In this document: piece after piece, positions 8,185 through 17,242 of the stretch
Layout of the letters: each line of letters starts with the position of its first letter
Position numbering within the stretch: position 1 is the stretch's first letter
NCBI RefSeq assembly: GCF_963575615.1
Contig: NZ_CAUYTL010000001.1
Span: 1 to 64,000, forward strand
Reading direction: 5' to 3'
DNA: 64,000 bases
Source of the DNA: Listeria_A hofi
GTDB taxonomy: Bacteria; Bacillota; Bacilli; Lactobacillales; Listeriaceae
Notes under the pieces: generated by a model
What the model was told of the DNA's origin: nothing
Databases searched by the model: none
Seen by the model: the letters and a program-made list of their open reading frames with translations, nothing else
Translations under genes and position numbers: made by a program

Positions 8185-9108
8185 CTATCCTTCAAATTTC
8201 ATAAATGGATCGCGAATCGTTCGTTTTTGAGCATCCGCGTCACTTATTCCTACGTATAAATCAGCCGTTCCAGATACATTCCGAATCAGACCTCCACTAA
8301 AAACAACATCTTTCAAATCTGGTCGCTTCGTTGGTCCTGCTAGAAAATCTGCACGTTCTGCGATAATTTCCATCGGTACAACTATCTCTCCTGTTTTCGG
8401 ATTAAGCACGCAAATTGCTGCATAATAATGCCGATCACCAACCGCATCAAAATTCGCAATATGACTAAGCACTCCTAGGTTGCCATTTTTCAAAAAATGC
8501 ATCTCGTTCGCGCCACCCCACTCGTCCTCCGCAAAATGTGGTTCGAGTAGCGGTGCATTCTCAATCAAAGCTACCGTTAGATCCGCCAATTTTTCAATCA
8601 AGCAAAAACCGATTTTGCCACGCCCACCTTTTTCACCTTGAGGACGCGTTAGAACAACAATTTCTCCACTTGGCAACTGCTTCAAGCGCAAATCCTTCAT
8701 CCCAACTGGGCCTTCAAAAAACAGCGTCAAACCTGCAATATCTTTACCTCGATATAAACAAGTCCGCCACGCTAATTTTTCAGGATTCCCCTCACTTGGG
8801 AACACTTCCACACCACCGATAATCAAATCCCCATCAATGCGCGTCATAAATGGGTCTTGTAGTGCCAATTTAGGCATATTTGCAAGCAATACCCACGCCA
8901 AATCAAGCTTTTCAAAGAAGCCGATTTCCGCCATTTCGCTGTCCCGTGACTCAATGCGTCCAGCAATCACTTCTTTGCCACCCACAACAAACGGCGCCGA
9001 AATATTGTATACATCCTTATCACCCGCACCAACAAAATTCAAGCGCTCCACTTTCGCCGGCCCATTTCCGGCTCGATATTCCTTCAATAAAACTGTAATA
9101 TCTTTCAT
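8185..9108 (-). CDS. DUF1861 family protein, probable GH130-like propeller
   Basis: 307 aa from the ATG at 9108. AAGGAG lies 6 nt upstream; the longer GTG start at 9123 would overlap the ribosome site. Blocks such as GRIESRDSE (50-58), LALQDPFMTRIDG (81-93) and DVVFSGGLI near the C-terminus parallel the GH130 neighbour (FGIEDARVTQID, GDVVFGCGTI), which suggests a divergent member of the same fold with D85 in the acid position. No activity is established to my knowledge. It is cotranscribed with GH13 and GH130. Confidence 0.8.
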   Translation of the reverse strand: MKDITVLLKEYRAGNGPAKVERLNFVGAGDKDVYNISAPFVVGGKEVIAGRIESRDSEMAEIGFFEKLDLAWVLLANMPKLALQDPFMTRIDGDLIIGGVEVFPSEGNPEKLAWRTCLYRGKDIAGLTLFFEGPVGMKDLRLKQLPSGEIVVLTRPQGEKGGRGKIGFCLIEKLADLTVALIENAPLLEPHFAEDEWGGANEMHFLKNGNLGVLSHIANFDAVGDRHYYAAICVLNPKTGEIVVPMEIIAERADFLAGPTKRPDLKDVVFSGGLIRNVSGTADLYVGISDADAQKRTIRDPFMKFEG

Positions 9109-9119
9109 CATAAACTCCT

Positions 9120-10646
9120 TCACATCTTAAAAATAACCGCTGCAAACTCAGGTAACTCAATACTATCGGCGCTTACAGCCACATTCTTATTTGCCAAAAC
9201 AAGCGTCAAATTCCCCCACTTGTTCTCCATCTCACGTGTTGCCCCGAAATTAAGACAAACGAGATGCTCACCGCGAACATACGCCAGTAACTCTCCATCC
9301 ACTTCAAAATCACGATATCCTGGCTTGCAAAAATCAGCCGTTTTTCTAAGTGAAATCAATGCTTTATAAAATGCAAACATGCGCTGTCCACGCGCAAAAT
9401 CAGGCGTCACTTCCCCAATCCAAGCCTGCGCTTTATCCGAGAAACCTTCTGGCCAAGTCATCAGTGACCTCGCTTTATCCCGCGTCTTACCTTGCGCTAT
9501 AGCCAATGCTTCGCGCTCCGACTTACCATCCTCTAAAGCCAGCTCGTACGCATAAAGCCCCTGCACATCACGCATTTCATTCATCGACTCCGGCACAAAA
9601 TCCGCCATCCCAAGCTCCTCACCAAAATACACAAACGGAACACCGTGTGACGTCAACATCAGCATCGCCAGCAACTGCGCCACATCTTCGCGCTCGTCCG
9701 CCAACCGATTCCACGAACGACTCATATCATGGCTCCCGAAAAATAGCGTCGGCTCCCGACCATCCGCATACACTTGTTGCATCCGAGCAAGCTCCGTCAC
9801 AATCCCGTCACGATTTGCCACACTGCCAAAATTAAAATTAAATGTCACATCCAGTCCGGCCGGCCCAGCATACCGCTTAATTTCCGCCAAATTATCCGAA
9901 CTAATCTCGCCCACCGTGAAATAATCCCCACGCGTTCGAATCCGTTCGCCAATCTCCGCCATTTTCGCCATCATGCCTGGCTGATCCTTATCATACAGAT
10001 GTTGCTGTTCACCATCTACTACAGGATTATCCAAAAAGTCCCGCGTCAACGTCAAATTATTAATCACATCCAGCCGAAAACCGTCCAATCCCTTATCCAA
10101 CCAGAAATCGAATACCTTCCAAATCTCACGCTCCACATCAGGATTGGCCCAATTCAAATCCACCTGCTCTTTCGCAAAGCTGTGATAATAATATTGCTCC
10201 GTAACTGCATCCCATTCCCAAGCCGAACCTCCGAAAAATGATTCCCAATTATTCGGCACATCCTTCCACACGAACCAATCACGCTTTGCATCATCCCGCG
10301 AACGCCGCGCTTCCTTAAACCACGCGTGCTCCGTCGACACATGATTCACAACCATATCCGCGATCACCCGAATCCCATATCGATGCGCCTCAGCGACAAA
10401 CGCCTCCAAATCCGCCATCGTGCCATAATCTGGGTCAACTGCATAGTAATCACTCACATCATAGCCATTATCCACTTTTGGAGACGGGTAAAACGGTGTC
10501 AACCAAACCCCACCGACACCAAGCTCAGCCAAATAAGGTACTTTTGCAAGTAAGCCCTTAAAGTCGCCAATCCCGTCCCCATTACCATCCTTAAATGACG
10601 GCATATAAATCTCATAAAAAACGGTTTCCTGCCACCATTTCAACAT
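9120..10646 (-). CDS. GH13 alpha-glucosidase-like enzyme
   Basis: 508 aa, cytoplasmic (no signal peptide). It has the alpha-amylase (beta/alpha)8 signature blocks: DMVVNH (97-102), GFRLDV with the nucleophile D193, GEIS with the acid/base E247, and SHD with the stabiliser D307. Sequence style matches oligo-1,6-glucosidase/trehalulose-type enzymes that cleave short alpha-glucosides. The usual fNHD is SHD here, a conservative variation. AAGGAGA is 7 nt before ATG. It follows the ABC permeases in the operon. Substrate unproven. Confidence 0.88.
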   Translation of the reverse strand: MLKWWQETVFYEIYMPSFKDGNGDGIGDFKGLLAKVPYLAELGVGGVWLTPFYPSPKVDNGYDVSDYYAVDPDYGTMADLEAFVAEAHRYGIRVIADMVVNHVSTEHAWFKEARRSRDDAKRDWFVWKDVPNNWESFFGGSAWEWDAVTEQYYYHSFAKEQVDLNWANPDVEREIWKVFDFWLDKGLDGFRLDVINNLTLTRDFLDNPVVDGEQQHLYDKDQPGMMAKMAEIGERIRTRGDYFTVGEISSDNLAEIKRYAGPAGLDVTFNFNFGSVANRDGIVTELARMQQVYADGREPTLFFGSHDMSRSWNRLADEREDVAQLLAMLMLTSHGVPFVYFGEELGMADFVPESMNEMRDVQGLYAYELALEDGKSEREALAIAQGKTRDKARSLMTWPEGFSDKAQAWIGEVTPDFARGQRMFAFYKALISLRKTADFCKPGYRDFEVDGELLAYVRGEHLVCLNFGATREMENKWGNLTLVLANKNVAVSADSIELPEFAAVIFKM

Positions 10647-10658
10647 TGTCTAATCTCC

Positions 10659-11492
10659 TTACTTTAATGTAAACTGCATACCCTCTTGGAATTTTTTCGA
10701 GAAGAATAAAAATAGGATAATAAGCGGTAACGTCAACACAACTGACGCTGCATACATTGGACCTGGGTACGTTGCATAAGGACCAAACATTTGTGAAATC
10801 AGCACGTTAAGCGTCACTGTTGCATCACTTTTCGTTACAATTAAATCCCATAAAAGATTCGTCCAACGATCCGTAAACAAGAACAAGAAAATAACCGTAC
10901 TAATCGATTTCGACATTGGCAAAACAACGCGGAACAAAATTTTCAAATCGCTGGCCCCATCCAATTTCGCCGCCTCAATCAACGTATCTGGAATCGCCTT
11001 GAAAAAGTTCGTATACATAAAAATCGCCCACATACTCATCATTGTTGGAATAATCATCCCCGCATACGTATCAAGCAACCCAACATTCGTAATCATCAAA
11101 AATTGCGGAATCAACAATATAATCGCTGGGAAAAACATTTGGAATAAAATCACGTTATTCACGAACATTTTTCCTTTAAATTTCACTTTTGCAAGCGCAT
11201 AACCGACCATAATCGCAAATAATAACATGAGCCCTGTTGCAATCGTTGCTACAATAATGGTATTAATAAATGCGTGAATCCAAGGGGCTGGGGCAGCGAC
11301 TGTCGCATTTCCGAACAGCCAGCTCCAAGACCGTGTTGTGAATTCAGTCGGAATAATTTTTCGATCTACTTGATCCCATGCCGCAAACGAGTTGAGTACG
11401 AGATAAATAAACGGATAAATCATGACTAACAAAATCAAGGTAGTTAACGTATAACGAACCGTCATGCCCCACTTACTTTTACGACCAACCAT
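10659..11492 (-). CDS. Carbohydrate ABC transporter permease (MalG type)
   Basis: 277 aa with six predicted membrane segments and the cytoplasmic EAA loop (EAAKLDGASDLKILFRVVLP) that docks the ATPase. It forms a heterodimeric pore with the MalF-type permease, which its start overlaps by 14 bp. No ATPase gene is present in this operon, so a shared MsmK-type ATPase encoded elsewhere is expected. Confidence 0.93.
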   Translation of the reverse strand: MVGRKSKWGMTVRYTLTTLILLVMIYPFIYLVLNSFAAWDQVDRKIIPTEFTTRSWSWLFGNATVAAPAPWIHAFINTIIVATIATGLMLLFAIMVGYALAKVKFKGKMFVNNVILFQMFFPAIILLIPQFLMITNVGLLDTYAGMIIPTMMSMWAIFMYTNFFKAIPDTLIEAAKLDGASDLKILFRVVLPMSKSISTVIFLFLFTDRWTNLLWDLIVTKSDATVTLNVLISQMFGPYATYPGPMYAASVVLTLPLIILFLFFSKKFQEGMQFTLK

Positions 11493-12357
11493 TTCTCTCG
11501 CCCCATTTCTCTAGTCCTTTTTTTATAACACCAATCGATGCAAACGTTACAACGGCTGCCACTAACGAAATTGCTGAGGCATAACCTGACTTCAAATTAA
11601 CAAATGCTTGGTTATAAATCTCCATTTGCCACGTATTCGTCGCAAAATTCGGCCCACCGCCAGTTAATTGGTAAACCTCTGTGAATATACCGAAACTCAC
11701 GCCTACCGCCAACACGATGACCGTAAATAGCGCAGGGTACATCATCGGTACAGTCACTTTCCAGAAAGTACGGAATCTGCCGGATCCATCCATTGCAGCA
11801 GCCTCATAGATTTCTTCGTTAATACTAGATAATCCTGATATCAAAATCAGTGCGTAATACCCAGACATTTTCCAAGCAATCATCAGAGAAATAACGAATA
11901 GCGATGTCATCGGCGTTCCCAGCCAATCAATATTTAAGCCGAAATGGTCACGCAAAAATATATTTAGCGGACTGTTATAAGATAGCAAACCTTTCACGAT
12001 TAAAGACGTAACAACGCCCGATGAAAGATAAGGTAGAAAAAAAGCAACTAAGTAAAGCCCTTTAAACCTTGGTAGCCCGTTCACAAGTACTGCCACGACC
12101 ATCGACATAATAATCGCGAGTGGTACGAAAACAATTAAGAACTTGTATGTTACCCAAAAAGACGCTTTCACCGCTGGGCTCGCAATCGCCTTTGTGAAAT
12201 TATCAAGCCCGACAAAATTAATTTCTGGACTCATCATATTCCAATCGGTAACAGAAAGCCAAATCGCCCAAACAAGCGGAATTAGAAAGAAGATGATGGT
12301 GAAGATAACATAGGGGCTGGTGAATGACCAGCCCAATTTATTGTTTAGCTTCTTCAT
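11479..12357 (-). CDS. Carbohydrate ABC transporter permease (MalF type)
   Basis: 292 aa, six membrane segments, with the EAA-type motif EAAAMDGSGRFRTFWKVTVP. It is the partner of the downstream MalG-type permease. Its ATG overlaps the stop of the substrate-binding protein gene (ATGA), indicating coupled translation. Confidence 0.93.
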   Translation of the reverse strand: MKKLNNKLGWSFTSPYVIFTIIFFLIPLVWAIWLSVTDWNMMSPEINFVGLDNFTKAIASPAVKASFWVTYKFLIVFVPLAIIMSMVVAVLVNGLPRFKGLYLVAFFLPYLSSGVVTSLIVKGLLSYNSPLNIFLRDHFGLNIDWLGTPMTSLFVISLMIAWKMSGYYALILISGLSSINEEIYEAAAMDGSGRFRTFWKVTVPMMYPALFTVIVLAVGVSFGIFTEVYQLTGGGPNFATNTWQMEIYNQAFVNLKSGYASAISLVAAVVTFASIGVIKKGLEKWGERNGWS

Positions 12358-13676
12358 TTCTGAAGCACCTCATCCTCAGCTTTCTTCATATCGTTCCAAG
12401 CTTTTGCAGGTTTTTTCTCACCACGAACGACTGGATTCCACGCTTGCTCACCAATAATTTGTTGAATGTCATTGTAATCCGCATTATCCATCGCTGGAAT
12501 TGCGTTTGGAACGTTTTCTGCATATACCTTTAGCGCTGGATTTTCTTTGAAGAATTCTGTAAATGTCGCGTTTTCTGTTGCATCATCACGCGCCGGAATT
12601 AGGTTTGTTGTTTCTAGGAATTTCAAGTCATTTTTATCGTTGCTGTAAACGAAATCAAGAAATTTAACTGCTGCTTTTTTCTCAGCATCTGTTGCTTGTG
12701 CGTAAAACACGATTCCTTTTGCATCCGAATATGTATTCACATTCGCTTCCCCTTTTAGCGCATCTGGAACTGGTGGCGTGCTAACCGTGAATGTTTCGCC
12801 ATTTTTAAGCTCTGGGAATTTTTCAGCCCAGTTCGGGAATGCCCACGGTCCAAGGTCTGCCATGATGCTCGTGCCTGTTTCAAATGGATCTGTCGCTTGT
12901 CCTGCAAGTAATAGATCCTTTTTTTGTAATTCGGACATAAACGTTAGTAATCCTTTTCCAGCTGTATCATCTGCTACCAATTTTCCATCTTTTACAAACG
13001 GGTTACCTTTTGACGCTGCATTGTATAGTGGGAAGAAGTCGAACCAGCGCATCCAAGCAGTCGGATCTGCCAAATCTGCTTTTGCCCAAATAACTTTATC
13101 AGGATATTTTTCTTTTAGCTTTTTACCTGCTGCAAGTACCTCGCTATATGTCTTTGGCGTTTCATTTACACCAATTTCTTTCAAAATATCAGTACGCCAT
13201 GCAAAAAGAATCGGGTTCGAGTAAACTGGGAACACGTATTGGTTACCATCCGAGAACTTCCAAGCGTCTAAACTATCGACCATTTTACGTTTTTCTGCTA
13301 CTTCTTTCATACCATCGATTTCGTTAATTGGTACGATTGCTTTACTGTCTGCCAATTGTGCTGCGAAACTACGATTTATATTTTCCGAAATAGTTGGTGC
13401 AGTTTTTGATGCAATAGCAGCTTGCACTGTTGCTTCGGAGGATGGACTTTCTTTCATTTGCGACACGTCTATTTTAATATCTGGATTTTCTTTTTCAAAC
13501 GCTGTTGCCATTTCTCCCCAAAACTTCATTTGCGTTGGATTTGGTGCAGCCCAAAAAGTTACTTTTGTCTTGCCATCAGCCGACGCATCGTCTTTACTTC
13601 CCGAGCCACATCCCGCTAGCAAACTCCCTACCATTGCTACGGATAAAACAGAAAACACCACTTTTTTTAATTTCAT
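12354..13676 (-). CDS. Sugar-binding lipoprotein of ABC importer
   Basis: 440 aa. The signal peptide ends in lipobox LLAGC (Cys at residue 23), so it is anchored to the outer face of the membrane. The rest is a family-1 extracellular solute-binding protein. First gene of the operon, with AGGAGG 8 nt before ATG. Together with the two permeases it should import a short oligosaccharide for the GH13/GH130 enzymes. Confidence 0.93.
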   Translation of the reverse strand: MKLKKVVFSVLSVAMVGSLLAGCGSGSKDDASADGKTKVTFWAAPNPTQMKFWGEMATAFEKENPDIKIDVSQMKESPSSEATVQAAIASKTAPTISENINRSFAAQLADSKAIVPINEIDGMKEVAEKRKMVDSLDAWKFSDGNQYVFPVYSNPILFAWRTDILKEIGVNETPKTYSEVLAAGKKLKEKYPDKVIWAKADLADPTAWMRWFDFFPLYNAASKGNPFVKDGKLVADDTAGKGLLTFMSELQKKDLLLAGQATDPFETGTSIMADLGPWAFPNWAEKFPELKNGETFTVSTPPVPDALKGEANVNTYSDAKGIVFYAQATDAEKKAAVKFLDFVYSNDKNDLKFLETTNLIPARDDATENATFTEFFKENPALKVYAENVPNAIPAMDNADYNDIQQIIGEQAWNPVVRGEKKPAKAWNDMKKAEDEVLQK

Positions 13677-13713
13677 CTTCCATGTCCTCCTAGTTAGATC
13701 ATAATTGTAATTT

Positions 13714-13766
13714 TGTAAGCGCTTGAATTACAATTACATTATTACATTACTATTTTGTAATGTCAA
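13714..13766 (-). promoter_or_regulatory. Promoter with LacI/cre-like operator for sugar operon
   Basis: Minus strand: -35 TTGACA (13766-13761), 16-nt spacer, -10 TAATAA (13744-13739). TGTAAGCGCTTGAA (13714-13727) has the AAGCGCTT centre typical of LacI-family and cre sites. It lies 12 or so bases downstream of the -10, at the transcript start, where a bound repressor would block initiation. TACATTAC/GTAATGT repeats (13735-13762 and 13832-13853) flank it and may be additional sites. Confidence 0.7.
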
Positions 13767-13921
13767 CAATTACTTTCAAAAACAATCCAACAAGCATTGC
13801 TTTTAAAAGTATGAACGATCCATTCAGAATTACATTACAAATTACATTACTTTTCAATTGCTTTCTAGAACTAATACTCTTATAATGAAATGAGAGAAAG
13901 TCCCATCTAGGAGGAAAATGA

Positions 13922-14926
13922 ATGAAAAAAGTCACGATGCAAGATATTGCGGACGCATTACATATTTCAAAAAACTCGGTATCACAAGCTTTAGGGAACA
14001 AAAATGGTGTCGGCGAACAAACAAAGCGACTCGTTTTGCAAAAAGCGGATGAAATGGGTTACCAATACAAAAAAGACGTGATTTATACGCCTACAGATAA
14101 TCAATTTGCGCTTGTAGCAACAGAATTTGCTTTATCGCAAAAAAGTTTTTTTGGAGAGATTTGCCTAAGTTTGGAGCAAGAGATGACTGCTCGTGGTTTT
14201 TATTTATCGACGCTCGCTGTTGGGCCAGAAGCGATTGCCTCAAACCTTTTGCCACGTGAATTAGAAGAGAAAAATTGGCGAGGAATTTTTATTTTGTCGC
14301 ACATTAGTGATGTTTTTGTGAAGCAAATTTTGACGTTAGATGTGCCGACGGTAATGATTGACCACCATGATCCTCATCTGCGAACGGATACGATTTTATC
14401 ACAGAATAAGGATGGTGCCTTCGTGGCTACAGAGCATTTGATAAAGCTCAGGCATGAGCGGATTGGATTTGTTGGTGACGTTGATTTTTCACCAAGTTAT
14501 GAGGAACGTTTTGAAGGGTATTGTAAGGCGCTACGTCATTACCAGTTACCAGTGAATGCGAATTATACGATTACAAGCATTAAAGAAGAACAAGCAGCGC
14601 TATTTCAGGCACTGGAAGGCTTGAAAGAGTTGCCGAGCGCGTGGTTTTGCGTGAACTCGGGGCTTGGCTTTATTTTGAACTCATATTTTCAATCGAAGGG
14701 ATTTGCGATTCCGGAACAGGTGTCGATTGTTTGTTTCGATAATACGGAGTTTGCGATATTAGCACAACCGCCTCTAACAACAATGTGTACTGATTTGCGA
14801 TTTATGGGGAGAAAAGCCGTAGAAACAATGGAATGGCGCTTGCGAAACCCGAGTGCTCCGATGGTGAATATAGCGATTGGGACGGAGTTGATTTTGCGGG
14901 AATCAACAGGAGAGTTTAGACATTAG
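13922..14926 (+). CDS. LacI family transcriptional regulator
   Basis: 334 aa. The N-terminal helix-turn-helix with hinge (MQDIADALHISKNSVSQAL) is at about residues 5-23. A periplasmic-binding-protein-like sensor domain follows, with the LacI-family CFDNTEFA segment near residue 270. TAGGAGGAAAATGA precedes ATG. Transcribed divergently from the sugar ABC operon, and so its probable local repressor; the inducer is unknown. Confidence 0.93.
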   Translation: MKKVTMQDIADALHISKNSVSQALGNKNGVGEQTKRLVLQKADEMGYQYKKDVIYTPTDNQFALVATEFALSQKSFFGEICLSLEQEMTARGFYLSTLAVGPEAIASNLLPRELEEKNWRGIFILSHISDVFVKQILTLDVPTVMIDHHDPHLRTDTILSQNKDGAFVATEHLIKLRHERIGFVGDVDFSPSYEERFEGYCKALRHYQLPVNANYTITSIKEEQAALFQALEGLKELPSAWFCVNSGLGFILNSYFQSKGFAIPEQVSIVCFDNTEFAILAQPPLTTMCTDLRFMGRKAVETMEWRLRNPSAPMVNIAIGTELILRESTGEFRH

Positions 14927-14932
14927 TAGGAG

Positions 14933-14986
14933 CCAAAATAAAACGCTGTCTAGGACGATATATCCGTAGATAGCGTTTTATTTTGG
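14933..14986. terminator. Bidirectional terminator between lacI-type gene and pyrE
   Basis: CCAAAATAAAACGCT and its complement AGCGTTTTATTTTGG form a long stem with A/T-rich flanks. It serves both the plus regulator gene and the end of the minus pyr operon. Confidence 0.85.
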
Positions 14987-15000
14987 CGAAGCTGTTTATA

Positions 15001-15630
15001 TTATTTCCCCCAATTTTCAGGGTCTTTATTCCATTCTTTCAGCGTTGCCATGTCACCTTCTGATACATAACCTTCGTCCAAAGCTACTTCAAGTAATGCG
15101 TCATAATTGGTTAAGGCCGCTACTTCCACGTTAGCTGCACCGAGCAATATTTTTCCTTTTTCTAATCCGTATGTAAAAATAGCAGCGATTCCTAATACTT
15201 CACATCCTGCTTCACGCAAGGCTTCTACGGCTGTAATCGAGCTCCCGCCTGTTGAGATTAAATCTTCAATCACGACTACTTTTTGGCCTTTCACGATAGG
15301 ACCTTCGATTTGGTTCCCTTTGCCATGTTCTTTTGCTTTGGAACGAACATAAACCATTGGTAAGTCCAGAATGTCGCTTGCCCATGCAGCGTGCGGAATG
15401 CCAGCTGTTGCTGTTCCTGCAAGCACTTCGACATCAGGAAATACGGCTTTTATTTTTTCTGCAAGTGCTCCAGCGACGAATTGACGTGTTTTTGGAAAAC
15501 CTAATGTCAAGCGATTGTCGCAATAGATTGGTGATTTGATGCCAGACGCCCACGTGAATGGCTCGTTTGGCTGTAAAAATACGGCTTTTATTTTTAGTAA
15601 TTGTTCAGCTACTTGTTTTTCGACTGTCAT
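15001..15630 (-). CDS. pyrE: Orotate phosphoribosyltransferase
   Basis: 209 aa. Joins orotate to PRPP to give OMP. The PRPP loop VVVIEDLISTGGSS lies near residues 115-128. The start at 15630 (ATG) follows AAGGAGTGGAACAA; the longer frame begins at a GTG inside that site. ATG overlaps the pyrF stop. Last gene of the pyr operon. Confidence 0.96.
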   Translation of the reverse strand: MTVEKQVAEQLLKIKAVFLQPNEPFTWASGIKSPIYCDNRLTLGFPKTRQFVAGALAEKIKAVFPDVEVLAGTATAGIPHAAWASDILDLPMVYVRSKAKEHGKGNQIEGPIVKGQKVVVIEDLISTGGSSITAVEALREAGCEVLGIAAIFTYGLEKGKILLGAANVEVAALTNYDALLEVALDEGYVSEGDMATLKEWNKDPENWGK

Positions 15631-16331
15631 TTGTTCCACTCCTTCAAAATGGTTTCGTACGCTTGATATGGATTGCTTGCCTTCGTGATTGACCTGCCGA
15701 CGACGATTGCTGTTGCACCAATTTCGCGAGCTTGATGTGGCGTTACGACACGTTTTTGATCATCTTTTGTGTCGGTTTCTAAGCGAATTCCCGGTGTGAC
15801 ACGTAAAAATTCAGGTCGAGTGATTTCTTTAATCTTGCCAGCTTCCAGAGCGGAACAGACGACACCATCGAGACCGGCTTCATTTGCGAGGTTACTGTAA
15901 TGAAGCACCGAATCCATCAGGCTTGCTTGGATAAGCTGATCAGACTGCATCTCAGCTTCACTCGTACTCGTTAGTTGGGTAACGGCGATGAGGCGTGGGC
16001 GACGGGAAGAGCTAGAACCAATTTCTAAGCCTTCAAGTGCTGCCTCCATCATTGCGCGACCTCCTGCTGCATGCACGTTTACCATATCGACACCCATGCG
16101 AGCAAGCCCAATCATAGCACTTTTAACAGTGTTCGGAATGTCATGCAATTTTAGATCGAGAAAAATTTCGTGACCGTCATGTTTTAGACGTTCTACCAGG
16201 TGCGGACCTTCTAAGTAAAAAAGTTCCATACCTACTTTGACGGACAATGTATCCCCTTTTGGAAATTGTTTTAAAAATGCTTCGACTTGGGCATATGAGG
16301 CGAAATCGAGCGCGATTATTGGTTTTGTCAT
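15627..16331 (-). CDS. pyrF: Orotidine 5'-phosphate decarboxylase
   Basis: 234 aa. Decarboxylates OMP to UMP. The catalytic segment FLDLKLHDIPNTV carries the Asp-Lys-Asp charge network. Phosphate-binding GIR and GRSI motifs lie toward the C-terminus. AGGAGAG precedes ATG, and the gene overlaps the pyrD stop. Confidence 0.97.
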   Translation of the reverse strand: MTKPIIALDFASYAQVEAFLKQFPKGDTLSVKVGMELFYLEGPHLVERLKHDGHEIFLDLKLHDIPNTVKSAMIGLARMGVDMVNVHAAGGRAMMEAALEGLEIGSSSSRRPRLIAVTQLTSTSEAEMQSDQLIQASLMDSVLHYSNLANEAGLDGVVCSALEAGKIKEITRPEFLRVTPGIRLETDTKDDQKRVVTPHQAREIGATAIVVGRSITKASNPYQAYETILKEWNK

Positions 16332-17242
16332 GCGTTTGTTCTCTCCTTTTTTAGATCGGCTAATGTTGTGATTCCTAGTTCGTCCATGCGAGCTGGCAAG
16401 GCATCAATTAAATTTGGGCAAATGTACGGTTCTGTAAAATTGAGCGTACCAACTGCGACAGCATCTGCGCCTGCGATTAGGAATTCGAGGACGTCATCTA
16501 CTGTTTGGACGCCACCCATGCCGATGATTGGTATGTTGGAAACGGCGCGTACTTGATGGATGAGGCGAATTGCTACGGGTTTGATGGATGGGCCTGATAA
16601 GCCACCAGTTCCATTTGCCAGTATTGGTTTGCGCGTTTTAAGATCAAGACGCATGCCTAAAAGCGTGTTAATCATCGTAAGTCCGTCAGCGCCTGCTTCT
16701 TCAATCGCCTTCGCAATTGGGACGATATCTGTTACGTTTGGCGAAAGCTTGACGTAGATTGGAACACTTGCCACTGCTTTGACCGCCTTCGTGAGTTGGT
16801 AGGCTACTTCTGGATCTGTGCCAAATGCGATACCACCGTGCTTTACATTTGGACACGAGATGTTAAGTTCAATGGCCTTGACGTTTGGTGCATCACCAAT
16901 TCGAGCGCAAACTTTGACGTAATCTTCTTCGGATGCTCCTGCTACGTTCGCGATAATCGGCGTATCAAATTGCTCTAGCCAAGGCATTTCGTTCGCCATG
17001 ACATGATCAAGACCTGGATTTTGAAGGCCAATCGCGTTTAACATACCAGATGGCGTTTCTGCTACACGTGGCGTTGCATTGCCATAGCGCGGTTCTGGCG
17101 TCACTGCTTTTGCCATGATTGCACCAAGCAAGTTCAAATCATAGAATTTACTATATTCTTTACCGAATCCAAAACAACCGGACGCTGGCATGATTGGGTT
17201 TTTTAATGACAATCCTGGTATTTCAACAGCTAAACGGTTCAT
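16328..17242 (-). CDS. pyrD: Dihydroorotate dehydrogenase B, catalytic subunit
   Basis: 304 aa, FMN-containing TIM barrel. The NISCPNVKHGG block supplies the active-site Cys typical of class 1B, which works with PyrK and NAD+. GMGGVQTVDDVLEF is the FMN phosphate site. It overlaps pyrK by 4 bp, as expected for subunits of one complex. Confidence 0.96.
   Translation of the reverse strand: MNRLAVEIPGLSLKNPIMPASGCFGFGKEYSKFYDLNLLGAIMAKAVTPEPRYGNATPRVAETPSGMLNAIGLQNPGLDHVMANEMPWLEQFDTPIIANVAGASEEDYVKVCARIGDAPNVKAIELNISCPNVKHGGIAFGTDPEVAYQLTKAVKAVASVPIYVKLSPNVTDIVPIAKAIEEAGADGLTMINTLLGMRLDLKTRKPILANGTGGLSGPSIKPVAIRLIHQVRAVSNIPIIGMGGVQTVDDVLEFLIAGADAVAVGTLNFTEPYICPNLIDALPARMDELGITTLADLKKERTNA

Noticed and set aside
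10154..10342. Arg-rich small ORFs inside the GH13 gene and similar opposite-strand ORFs throughout
   Set aside because: They lie fully inside strong genes, lack ribosome sites and have biased composition typical of shadow frames.
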